NCBI GenBank assembly: GCA_036337765.1
Contig: JAYZDP010000188.1
Location: forward strand, 1 to 46,791
Source: JAYZDP01 sp036337765
Lineage (GTDB): Bacteria > Acidobacteriota > Thermoanaerobaculia > Multivoradales > Multivoraceae
Reading direction: 5' to 3'
DNA length: 46,791 nt
In this document: in pieces, positions 16,565 through 24,336 of the stretch
Layout: the number at the start of each line of letters is the position of its first letter
How positions within the stretch are numbered: the stretch's first letter is position 1
Notes under the pieces: model-generated
What the model was told of the DNA's origin: nothing
Database searches by the model: none
What the model saw: only the letters and a program-made list of their open reading frames with translations
Program-made: the position numbers and the translations under genes

Positions 16565-17749
16565 CTACCCGCCCGGCATTGCCAGCGGCTCGATCGGTAC
16601 CTGCAGCTCGACCGTCTCGGTGCGCGGACGGAAACAGACTGTCTCGCTGCACGCCTGGTAGACGACGTCGATCAGGATCGAGATCTCGGTCGGCTTGTCC
16701 TTGAGTGGCCAATCGAGGATCTCGGCTCCGAGCGCGATCGGTATGGCTATGTCGGCGGTGTTTTCGTAGACGTTGAGGGTCACCCCGAGCTCGGGGAACT
16801 CACGCGCGTGCGTCGGCGGATAGACCGCCTCGCCCACGCGCACGCCCACCGTGTCGATGACCCCCGCGGTGGTGGCGACGAAGCCCTCGGGCAGTGGGTT
16901 GGCGTAGACGTGAAAGCCGTCGGCCACCTCGAAGCGGACGTACAGAGTCGAGGTGTACTCGAACTTCAGCGCCGGATCGGCCAGAAAGGCGGAGACCTCG
17001 ACTTGCTTGCCCTCGAGCTCGACCTGCAGCACCTCGTGACGGGCCAGGACCTCGCCGATCGCGGAGTCGCGAATCGTGCCCGCCGAGCTCCGCGTCGCGT
17101 AGTGGCGATGGAAGAACTTGTCGGTGACCGTGCCGTCCTCGCCGACTACGTAGGCACCTGGGAAGGGCAGGCCGTAGAAGCCACGCTTCGATCCGGGGTG
17201 GATCTGCGGGGAGTCCGGCTCGATGGTGGTGTTGAGGATCCCGAAGTCCTTGATGACCGCGGAGTCGTAGTCGGAGAGCAGGTCGTAGGCGATCGACTGC
17301 CGATCCGAGAAGGCCTTCAGCTGCTCCTGCGAGTCATAGCTGACGCCGTAGATCTTGATGTTCTCCTCCGAGAGGAGGCCCATGTTCTGTTGCAGCTCGA
17401 CCAGCTGCGTGCGGCAGTAGGGTCACCACACGACGGAGCGGTAAAAGACGATGATCGCCTTCTCCCCTCCGCGGTGGCTGTGGAAGTCGACGAGCTTCCC
17501 GTCCTGGTTCGGCAGCTCGAAGTCGGGAATCCGCTCGCCGATAGCGGGCCCGGTCGGAAAGTCGTGGTCGGCCGGGTAGCGGCGGGCCGGGAAGCTCGTC
17601 GGTATCGGAACGGTGATGCCGAGATCGTCCTGGGTCGCGCTCGGCGGCTGGCTCTCGTGCGCGCCACGCACCTTCTCCTGAGCCAGCGCCGGAGCGGTGA
17701 GCAGACCGAAGAGGAGCCCCAAGGCAGCCATGGAAGAGCAGTTCTTCAT
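16565..17749 (-). CDS. Secreted selenocysteine-containing redoxin with DsbD-alpha-like domain (one in-frame UGA)
   Basis: 394 residues if the TGA at 17423-17425 is read as selenocysteine (residue 109). Residues 1-23 are a signal peptide (LGLLFGLLTAPALAQ). A peroxiredoxin/AhpC-TSA-type thioredoxin domain follows: IPDFELPNQDGKLVDF, IIVFYRSVVW, then U-P-Y-C, then RTQLVELQ. Homologues have WCPYC or WCPFC here, so the UGA replaces the first redox Cys. The frame is open for 286 codons beyond the UGA, and the protein continues through the redoxin fold (SYDSQEQLKAFSD, LPFPGAYVVGEDG). The C-terminal ~150 residues look like the N-terminal domain of DsbD, ending ILIDVVYQACSETVCF with a Cys pair. A GAGG sequence precedes the ATG. 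It lies 46 bp after the ankyrin gene and 17 bp before DUF1697. Likely periplasmic thiol/disulfide or peroxide chemistry. A plain nonsense mutation is the alternative, but a SECIS-like hairpin argues against it. Confidence 0.85.
17392..17408 (-). promoter_or_regulatory. Bacterial SECIS-like hairpin downstream of the in-frame UGA
   Basis: In the mRNA, GCAGCU pairs perfectly with AGCUGC around a GGUCG loop, starting 14 nt after the UGA. Counting the U of UGA as 1, the loop is nt 24-28; E. coli fdhF has its critical loop GU at 23-24. A weaker lower stem (CUGC with GCAG) can extend it with an asymmetric internal loop. A G at the start of the apical loop and this spacing are the accepted features of bacterial SECIS elements. 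Confidence 0.75.
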
Positions 17750-17795
17750 CGTGAATCCTCGCTGGAACGGTAGACGATTGCCGGAACGGCGTAGT

Positions 17796-19433
17796 CTAGC
17801 GCTGGTTGGTCGCGGCTGCCGGGGGCGGGTCGGCGACGGGAACCAGCAGGTCGAGGCGGGACTCGCGCTCGGCGATCGCGGCGGCGAACGCCTCGGGTGG
17901 CTCTAGTTCCGGTCTCTTGGCGTGGACGTCGTATCCCTTGGGGTTGACTTCCTCGAGGGTCGGGATGCGGACGCCTTCGGCTTCCATCACGGCGGATACC
18001 GCGGCGACGGTCACGGCGGATGGCTTGAAGTTTCCGACACGGTAGCCACGGGCGATGGTCAGGGGAGTCCAGCCGTAGTAGTTGGGTTGGTTCCAGACCT
18101 CGATGTCGGCACCGTTGGCCGCCAGGAACTCGACCGCGGCCGGGAGGTTCTTGTAGGCGGCGCCGTGCATGGGTGTCTCGCCCCTGTCGTTGACCGCGTT
18201 GACGTCGGCGCCGAGCTCGAGAAGCACTTCCAGAGCTTCGACCACCTCCTCGGAGGTGCCCGCGTCCTCGCCCGGCGAGCGGGTGCCGAGGCCCGCTGCG
18301 GCCATCAGCGCGGTGGCGTTGTTCTCGGTGGTGATCGTGGTGTCGGCACCGAGCTCGGCCAAGGTGCGTAGGAGGTCGGCGTCGGCCACCATTGCCGCCA
18401 GCATGAAGGGCGTGGCGCCGAGTTCGTTCAAGCTGGTGTTGTTCAGGCGGCGGACTTCGGTCATCCGGGCGTCGAGGTCGGCGCCGTGAGCCGCGATGTC
18501 GCGCACGAAGTCGAGGCTCGACATCGATCCGGATCCGTCCGGCGCGGGGTTGTTGTCGCCGGTTCCCGGCTTACGGACCTTGGCCATCAGGTGAAGCGGT
18601 GTGTAGGCCGGCGCGGAGGCGTTCGGGTCGGCGCCGGCGTCCAGCAGTGCCGCCGCTAGGTCCCAGTGGCCGTTCTCGACCGCGAGGTGTAGCGGAGTCG
18701 CGCCGGTCGCAACGCCTCTGCCAACTCGGTAGGGAGTTCGGCGGCGGGCGATCTCGGCGACCGGCTCGTTGACGTCGGCGCCGGCCGCGAGAAGCGTCGA
18801 CACCAGCTCGGTGTGGCCCTGACGTGCCGCGAAGAGCAGCGGAGTGAAGCCCGATGGCAGCGCACCCTTGAAGTCTGCACCGAGCTCGATCAGGACCTTG
18901 ACGACGTCGTTGTGGCCTTCGACCGTCGCCCACATCAGTGCGGTCTGCCCGCGCCGTTCGTCAGTGGCGTGGATGTCCGCTCCCTTCGAAAGCAACGCCC
19001 GCAACGGGCCCATCCGACCGGTACGTGCCGCGGTCATGAGTGCGGTCTCCCCCCCGGGCAGGACGGTGTTCGGGGCGGCACCGCCCTCGAGCAGTCGCTC
19101 CACCAGCTCGCCGTTGCCGTTCTGGCAGGCAAGGGTAAGAGCGGTAACCCCATAGCGGTTCGCCAGGCTGACTTCGGCACCCGCTTCGATCAGTCGCGTC
19201 GCGAGGTCGAGATCGTCGTGGTAGGTCGCCCAGTGCAGCGCGGTCATGCCGTCGACCTGTCGAGCGTTCACGTCGACCTTGCGCTCGGAGATGTCCGCCG
19301 TCGCCAGCAGTTCGAGGGCCTGATCGCGGTCGGGTGCCTCGGCGGCGTCGGCGAGCGGTGCGTTGGACCCGGCTCCCAGCGCTGCGCCGGCAGTGATCGC
19401 TAGGACCAGGAGACTCAGACGGAAAAGACGCAT
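17796..19433 (-). CDS. Secreted ankyrin-repeat protein
   Basis: 545 residues from the ATG at 19431-19433. A signal peptide (LSLLVLAITAGAALG) is followed by about ten ankyrin repeats, recognisable as TALHWATYHDDLDLATRLIE, TALMTAARTGRMGPL, TALMWATVEGHNDVVKVL, TPLLFAARQGHTELVSTL and TPLHLAVENGHWDLAAAL. A longer non-repeat insert follows (KPGTGDNNPAPDGSGS), then further repeats and a non-repeat tail ending in PPPAAATNQR. Ankyrin repeats bind proteins and have no catalysis of their own. It lies 11 bp after the DUF1552 gene, in what looks like one operon with the DUF1592 cytochrome. A paralogous ankyrin gene beside another DUF1592-type cytochrome lies at 44885-46414. Confidence 0.93.
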   Translation of the reverse strand: MRLFRLSLLVLAITAGAALGAGSNAPLADAAEAPDRDQALELLATADISERKVDVNARQVDGMTALHWATYHDDLDLATRLIEAGAEVSLANRYGVTALTLACQNGNGELVERLLEGGAAPNTVLPGGETALMTAARTGRMGPLRALLSKGADIHATDERRGQTALMWATVEGHNDVVKVLIELGADFKGALPSGFTPLLFAARQGHTELVSTLLAAGADVNEPVAEIARRRTPYRVGRGVATGATPLHLAVENGHWDLAAALLDAGADPNASAPAYTPLHLMAKVRKPGTGDNNPAPDGSGSMSSLDFVRDIAAHGADLDARMTEVRRLNNTSLNELGATPFMLAAMVADADLLRTLAELGADTTITTENNATALMAAAGLGTRSPGEDAGTSEEVVEALEVLLELGADVNAVNDRGETPMHGAAYKNLPAAVEFLAANGADIEVWNQPNYYGWTPLTIARGYRVGNFKPSAVTVAAVSAVMEAEGVRIPTLEEVNPKGYDVHAKRPELEPPEAFAAAIAERESRLDLLVPVADPPPAAATNQR

Positions 19434-19444
19434 CGTTTGCCTCC

Positions 19445-20815
19445 TCAGCCGGCCAGCGAGACCGTGTCGGTGAGGGTGTCGATCGTACCGGTGCTGTCGG
19501 CCCACGAGTCCATCTTGACCCCCATGCTGTCGAGCAGGGTGAGGTGCAGGTTCGCCATCGGCGTCGGCTCGGCGTACTGGATGTGCTGGCCACCACGGGC
19601 GGTACCACCGCCACCGCCAGCGACGAGGATCGGCAGGTTGACGTGGTCGTGCACGTTCGGGTTGCCCATCCCCGAGCCGTAGAGGTAGAGCGTCTGGTCG
19701 AGCAGCGTCCCGTCGCCTTCTGGGATCGAGCGCAGCTTGTCGACGAAGTAGGAGAACAGCGAGACGTGAAACTGGTTGATCTTGGCCAGCTTCGCGACCT
19801 TTTCAGGGTCGTTGCCATGGTGCGATATCGGGTGGTGCGGATCGGGCACGCCGACTTCGGGGTAGGTGCGATTCGACGACTCGCGCGCCAGCTGAAAGGT
19901 GATGACGCGCGTGACGTCGGCCTGAAGCGCGAGCGCCTGCAAGTCGAACATCAGCTTGGCGTGCTCAGCGTAGGCGGCCGGCACGCCGACCGGACGGTCG
20001 AGATCGGGTAGCTCCTCGCCCTGCGTCGCCGACTCGGCCCTCTGGATGCGGCGCTCCACTTCGCGCACCGAGTCGAGGTACTCAGAGACCTTCACCCGGT
20101 CGCCGGGGCCGAGCTTCGACCCGAGGCGCGAGATGTCCTCGCGTACCCAGTCGAGGAGGCTGGCGCGGCGCCCGAGAGCAGCGCGGCGGTCGGCGGCCGT
20201 ACCGCCCTCGCCGAACAACCGCTCGAAGACGATGCGCGGGTGCGCCTCCGCCGGCATCGGCGTGGTCGGCGATGACCAGGACAGGTTGTTCTGGTACACG
20301 CAGGCATAGCCGTTGTCGCACTGGCCGACCATGTCCATCAGGTCCATGGCCAGCTCGAGCGAGGGCAGCTGGGTGTCCTGGCCGACCTGCTGTGCGGCGA
20401 TCTGATCGACCGTCGTACCGAGGTAGTAGTCGGTGCTCTCTGTCCACTTGGCCTTTGCCGCGCTCAGAAACGCCGCGTTCGAGGTCGCGTGGGTTCCCGG
20501 GTAGGCGTTCTTGAGCTCCAGATTGGAAATGACCGTGATCGCGTCCTTGACCGACTCGAGCGGGCTCAGACTCGGCGACAGCTGGCCCAGAGCCCTGACC
20601 TGGTCGGCAGCGCCAGTGCCGCCGGACGGTGTCCAGCTCTTGATGTCCGACCCCATCGGTACGTAGATGAAACCGAGGCGGCGCACCGACCGCGCCGGCG
20701 TCTTTGCGAGAGCGGTCATCGACGGCACCATCGCGTCGAGCAGCGGCAGTGCGACGGTCGCGCCGAGACCCCGGAGGAAGGTGCGGCGGGGAAGGGCCTT
20801 CTTGGTGTTGATCAC
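19445..20815 (-). CDS. DUF1552 family Tat-exported protein
   Basis: 456 residues. The N-terminus has a twin-arginine signal (RRTFLRGLGATVALPLLDA), so export is folded, often implying a cofactor. The body matches DUF1552: RRLGFIYVPMGSDIKSW, THATSNAAFLS, LPSLELAMD, and the C-terminal segments PDPHHPISHHGND and LYGSGMGNPNVHDHVNLPILVAGG. The His-rich segments are conserved in the family and could bind metal; the fold resembles DUF1501/sulfatase-like proteins. No reaction is established. The start ATG overlaps the stop of the upstream DUF1592 gene by 4 bases (20812-20815), so translational coupling is expected. DUF1552 and DUF1592 genes are habitual partners in Planctomycetota, Verrucomicrobiota and Acidobacteriota. 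Confidence 0.93.
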   Translation of the reverse strand: MINTKKALPRRTFLRGLGATVALPLLDAMVPSMTALAKTPARSVRRLGFIYVPMGSDIKSWTPSGGTGAADQVRALGQLSPSLSPLESVKDAITVISNLELKNAYPGTHATSNAAFLSAAKAKWTESTDYYLGTTVDQIAAQQVGQDTQLPSLELAMDLMDMVGQCDNGYACVYQNNLSWSSPTTPMPAEAHPRIVFERLFGEGGTAADRRAALGRRASLLDWVREDISRLGSKLGPGDRVKVSEYLDSVREVERRIQRAESATQGEELPDLDRPVGVPAAYAEHAKLMFDLQALALQADVTRVITFQLARESSNRTYPEVGVPDPHHPISHHGNDPEKVAKLAKINQFHVSLFSYFVDKLRSIPEGDGTLLDQTLYLYGSGMGNPNVHDHVNLPILVAGGGGGTARGGQHIQYAEPTPMANLHLTLLDSMGVKMDSWADSTGTIDTLTDTVSLAG

Positions 20816-23205
20816 GAGGATCTCCTCATCTGAAACGGCGGACTTTTCACGATACCGATGACGATCGACGAGAAGCTGTAGTCATCGCCCTGTGCCTCTC
20901 GTAGGATCTGGCGGACCGAAGGCCCGTCGGTGTACTCGACGCCGCGGCCGGTGCCGAAGACGAGAAGCTTCTCAGTGAGAGTGGTGAGGAAGAGCTCGGA
21001 GCGTCCGAGCAGCGCCGCCTCGAGGTCGGCGACCCCATCTATCTGCGTGCCGTCGAAGAGCTCGCCCGAGGCGTCGATCTCAGCCCCGGCGTCGACCGAG
21101 CGCCAACGCCCGACTGCGTCGTAGTTCTCGAGCGCGAAGCCGATCGGGTCCATCAGCCGGTGACAGCTCGCGCACGCCGGGTTGTCGCGGTGCTCGGCGA
21201 GCTTTTGTCGGGCGGGCAGGTCCTTGCCGATCGAGCGGGTCTCGGGAAGGTCGGGCACGTCGGCGGGTGGTGGTGGCGGCGGTACGCCGAGCAGGTTGCC
21301 GAGCACCCAGTTGCCGCGCACCACCGGTGAGGTACGGGTAGCGAACGACGTCACTGCCAGAATCGAGCCGTGGCGAAGCAGACCGCCACGGTTGCCGCCG
21401 TCCTCCATGTCGACCCGGCGGAAGCGGCTGCCGTAGACATGCGGAACGCCGTAGTGCTTTGCCAGGCGCTCGTTCAAGAAGGTGTAGTCGGCGCTGAGCA
21501 GGTCGAGGACGCTGCGGTCATCGCGCATCACGCTCTCGACGAAGAGCTCGGTCTCGGTGCGGAACGCTTGACGTAGGTTGTCGTCGAAATCGGGGAAGAG
21601 GCGCTTGTCGGGCGTGAACGAGTCGAGGTTGCGCAGATGCAGCCACTGCGAGGCGAAGTTCGTGACCAGATTCGACGCCCGCTCGTCGGCGAGCATGCGC
21701 CGGACCTGCGCCTCGAGGACTGCCGGCTTTGACAGCGTTTCTCGCTCCGCGAGCTCCAGCAGCTCTTCATCGGGAATGCTCGACCAGAGGAAGAACGACA
21801 GCCGCGAGGCGAGCTCGAGCTCGCTCAGTTGGTAGGCCGATCCCTCCTCGGCGTCGGCAGGGTCACGCTCGATGCGGAACAGAAACTCGGGGCTCACGAG
21901 CACGGCGGCGACGCCCATTTCGATTCCGGCCTCGAAGCCTTCGGCATAGCGGGTCGCGCGATAGAGCTCGAGCGGCTTGGTGAGATCGGTGTCGTCGACC
22001 GGTCGGCGATAGGCGCGCCGCATCAGGTTGGCGAGGATCTCCGAGGCACAGCCCTCCTCCTCGGCCTCGGATGACGGGCGGCAGCTGAACACCCGTTGCC
22101 GGCTCGGCGTGTCGGCACCGGGGGCGGCGTTATACGGCCCGACGATCGATACCGAGAAGACCGCGGGCTGCACGCGCGGATGGCGGTAGTAGTTGAAGTG
22201 CGACTCGTAGGGCTGGCGCGCCGTCTCTGGCACCACCCATGGGTTGGCCGGGAAGGTCACGCCCAGGCTGTGCGGCCCGGCGGTAACGGGAATGCGCACC
22301 TTGAGATGTTCGTCGAGGTTGTCCTGCGACGGCTGGTAGTTGAGCTCGTGCTCGGGCATGAGCGCGGGGGGCTCGACCAGAAAGCTCTGCACGAACTCGC
22401 GATCGACAAGCAGCTCGACCTCGGTGGTCTCGTTGAGCCCTTCGACGTGCTCGTTGCGATCGCGCGCCAGGCGGATCGAGATCTCGTAGTCGCCATCTGC
22501 CGGGAAGGTGTAGGGCACCGCGATGCCACCGCGAGTGCCGATCGGCAGGCCTGGCACGTGGTGCTCCTGCGTCAGATCGGGCCTGGTGCGGATCGTCACC
22601 CCGTTCGGCGGCAGGCCCGGGCGACCGATCGCGAGGCGGCTGATCTTCTCGGCCGCCGAGACGTAGCGTTCCAGCAGCATCGGCGGCAGGTTGCCGACGG
22701 TGATGTTGTCGAAGCCGAAGCTCGACGAGTCGCCCGGCAGCAGCGTTGCCACGTCGACCTCGAGCCCGAGTAGATCGCGTACCGCGTTGTAGTACTCGGT
22801 ACGGTTGAGGCGGCGAAAGGTCTCGGTGCGGCCGGGGTTCGGGTTGCCTGCTGCGGCCCGGTCGAGCGAGGTCACGAGGGAGTCGAGCGCTCTGGTGTAG
22901 GTGGCTTCGTCGGGTCGGCGTCGACCGTGCGGCGGCATCTGTCGTGCGCGCAGCTTGCGCACGACCTTCTCCCAGACCTCGGGGTGGTCGGCCACCGGTG
23001 AACCGTTGAGGCTCTCGAGGGCCAGATCGGCGGTCTTTAGCCGGTCGCTATGGCATCCCAAGCAGTACTGGGTCACCAATTCGTTGTGCGGCGCGGCCTT
23101 GGGGGCGCGCTTCGCGGCTTGAGCGCCCGCTGCGCAGATCAACCCGCAAAAAGCGGCCGCGAACACCGCTCGCGGATACGAAGACACTGCCCGATGGCTC
23201 TTCAT
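20812..23205 (-). CDS. Secreted DUF1592/DUF1588 planctomycete-type cytochrome c-like protein
   Basis: 797 residues with a signal peptide (AVFAAAFCGLICAAGAQA). An N-terminal haem c motif C-L-G-C-H (Cys48, Cys51, His52) is followed by WEKVVRKLRARQMPPHGRRRP, the segment carrying the likely axial Met. The DUF1587/1595/1592/1588/1585 series follows: FRRLNRTEYYNAVRDLLGL, LMRRAYRRPV, SRLSFFLWSSIPDEELL, and a second haem-type motif C-A-S-C-H (Cys678-His682) in PACASCHRLMDPIGFALENYD. The protein is exported and probably takes part in periplasmic electron transfer with its DUF1552 partner; substrates are unknown. An AGGAGGAGG ribosome-binding site precedes the ATG. It heads a minus-strand cluster running to 15996. 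Confidence 0.94.
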   Translation of the reverse strand: MKSHRAVSSYPRAVFAAAFCGLICAAGAQAAKRAPKAAPHNELVTQYCLGCHSDRLKTADLALESLNGSPVADHPEVWEKVVRKLRARQMPPHGRRRPDEATYTRALDSLVTSLDRAAAGNPNPGRTETFRRLNRTEYYNAVRDLLGLEVDVATLLPGDSSSFGFDNITVGNLPPMLLERYVSAAEKISRLAIGRPGLPPNGVTIRTRPDLTQEHHVPGLPIGTRGGIAVPYTFPADGDYEISIRLARDRNEHVEGLNETTEVELLVDREFVQSFLVEPPALMPEHELNYQPSQDNLDEHLKVRIPVTAGPHSLGVTFPANPWVVPETARQPYESHFNYYRHPRVQPAVFSVSIVGPYNAAPGADTPSRQRVFSCRPSSEAEEEGCASEILANLMRRAYRRPVDDTDLTKPLELYRATRYAEGFEAGIEMGVAAVLVSPEFLFRIERDPADAEEGSAYQLSELELASRLSFFLWSSIPDEELLELAERETLSKPAVLEAQVRRMLADERASNLVTNFASQWLHLRNLDSFTPDKRLFPDFDDNLRQAFRTETELFVESVMRDDRSVLDLLSADYTFLNERLAKHYGVPHVYGSRFRRVDMEDGGNRGGLLRHGSILAVTSFATRTSPVVRGNWVLGNLLGVPPPPPPADVPDLPETRSIGKDLPARQKLAEHRDNPACASCHRLMDPIGFALENYDAVGRWRSVDAGAEIDASGELFDGTQIDGVADLEAALLGRSELFLTTLTEKLLVFGTGRGVEYTDGPSVRQILREAQGDDYSFSSIVIGIVKSPPFQMRRSS

Positions 23206-23223
23206 CGGCCTCCTCCTAAACTA

Positions 23224-23254
23224 GCTTCGCTGAAGCCCGGCTTCGTAGAAGCCG
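23224..23254 (-). terminator. Tandem stem-loops between Gfo/Idh gene and cytochrome operon
   Basis: Two hairpins lie back to back: GCTTC-GCT-GAAGC (23224-23236) and CGGCTTC-GTA-GAAGCCG (23238-23254), both with perfect stems and 3-nt loops. In minus-strand RNA they fall after the Gfo/Idh stop and 18 nt before the cytochrome start, followed by a weak U stretch (UAGUUU). They could terminate the upstream transcript or be a 5'-UTR element of the cytochrome operon. Confidence 0.5.
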
Positions 23255-23276
23255 CGCGGTCAGGGAATGCCGCATT

Positions 23277-24269
23277 CTACATGTCCCCCTCGCCGCGCAG
23301 CCGCATGCCGGCGGCCTGGTAGCAGCGATCGATGAGCCGGGCTTGTTTGACCGCGTCGTCGGCGTCGGTGAAGAGGCGCTGACCGTCCTGGACAGCGGCG
23401 AGAAAGGCGTCGAGCTGGTAGCCGTAGGTTGAGCGGCGGTCGAGGGTCTCCGGTGTGGTCCGGTCGCCGATCGTGAGCTCGATGAGATGACCGTTCTGGG
23501 GAACCAGAGGGTTCGTGACCGCGAGCGTGCCGGCGTCCCCGCGGACCTCGAAGCGGTACACGTAGCTCTTGTGGCGATCGGTCATGTCACCGGTCGCGGT
23601 GGCGACGACGCCCGAGGCGAAACGCATCGTCGCCACCATGCGAACGTCGACGTCGGGTGGGCCTTGTTCTGCAACGGCGCTGACTTCTTCGGGCTCGTCG
23701 TTCGTGAGGTGGCGGACCCAGGAGGTGGGGTAGCAGCCGATGTCCATCGAAACACCACCGCCGGTCTCGTAGCGCATGCGAATGTCGCTGGCCGGGATCG
23801 GTCCTGGCACCGAGAACTCGGCATCGATCTCGCGCAGAGTGCCGAGCACGCCGGATTCTACGATCTCCTTGGCACGGCGGAAGACCGGGTGGTAGCGGTA
23901 GTGGAAGGCATCCATCACCACGAGGCCCGCGTCGCGCCCGGCCTGGGCCATCTCCTCGGCCTCGGCGGCATTCGAGGCGAACGACTTCTCGCACAGCACG
24001 TGTTTGCCGGCCGCGAGTGCCTTCAGTGTCCACTCGTAGTGGTGGCTGATCGGTAGGGGGATGTAGATGGCGTTGCACTTCGGATGGTCGACCACTGCCT
24101 GGTAGTCGTCCATCACGTCGTCGATGCGCGCCCACTCGGCCATCTTCTCGGCACGGTCGCGCTCGCGCGCGGCGATCGCGCGAATGATCGCGTTGGGCTC
24201 GTCGACGCAGGGATAGACGAGCGCCCGCGGGGTGATCTTCGCCGCTCCTAGAACACCGAACTGGATCAT
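23277..24269 (-). CDS. Gfo/Idh/MocA family NAD(P)-dependent oxidoreductase
   Basis: 330 residues from the ATG at 24267-24269 (MIQFGVLGAAKITPRAL). The N-terminal Rossmann domain has the GVLGAAKI dinucleotide loop. The family E-K-P motif appears as HVLCEKSFASNAAEAEEM, with the catalytic-type Lys retained and Ser in place of Pro. MDAFHYRYHPVFRRA and GGGVSMDIGCYPTSWVRHL are typical of the C-terminal alpha/beta domain. It probably oxidises a sugar, inositol or related alcohol; the substrate is not predictable. It is divergent from a luciferase-like oxidoreductase gene with 67 bp between starts, so the two may be co-regulated. Confidence 0.92.
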   Translation of the reverse strand: MIQFGVLGAAKITPRALVYPCVDEPNAIIRAIAARERDRAEKMAEWARIDDVMDDYQAVVDHPKCNAIYIPLPISHHYEWTLKALAAGKHVLCEKSFASNAAEAEEMAQAGRDAGLVVMDAFHYRYHPVFRRAKEIVESGVLGTLREIDAEFSVPGPIPASDIRMRYETGGGVSMDIGCYPTSWVRHLTNDEPEEVSAVAEQGPPDVDVRMVATMRFASGVVATATGDMTDRHKSYVYRFEVRGDAGTLAVTNPLVPQNGHLIELTIGDRTTPETLDRRSTYGYQLDAFLAAVQDGQRLFTDADDAVKQARLIDRCYQAAGMRLRGEGDM

Positions 24270-24336
24270 CGGTCTCTCCGAAAGGAATCGCGCTGAGAAT
24301 ACTGAGTTCGGCGAATGGAATGGATATCCTGAGCGG

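Noticed and set aside
17423..17425. In-frame TGA in the redoxin gene read as a nonsense mutation or a split gene
   Set aside because: The TGA replaces precisely the catalytic Cys codon, the frame remains open and family-like on both sides, and a SECIS-like hairpin follows at the correct distance. The neighbouring pseudogenes show frameshifts and deletions instead.
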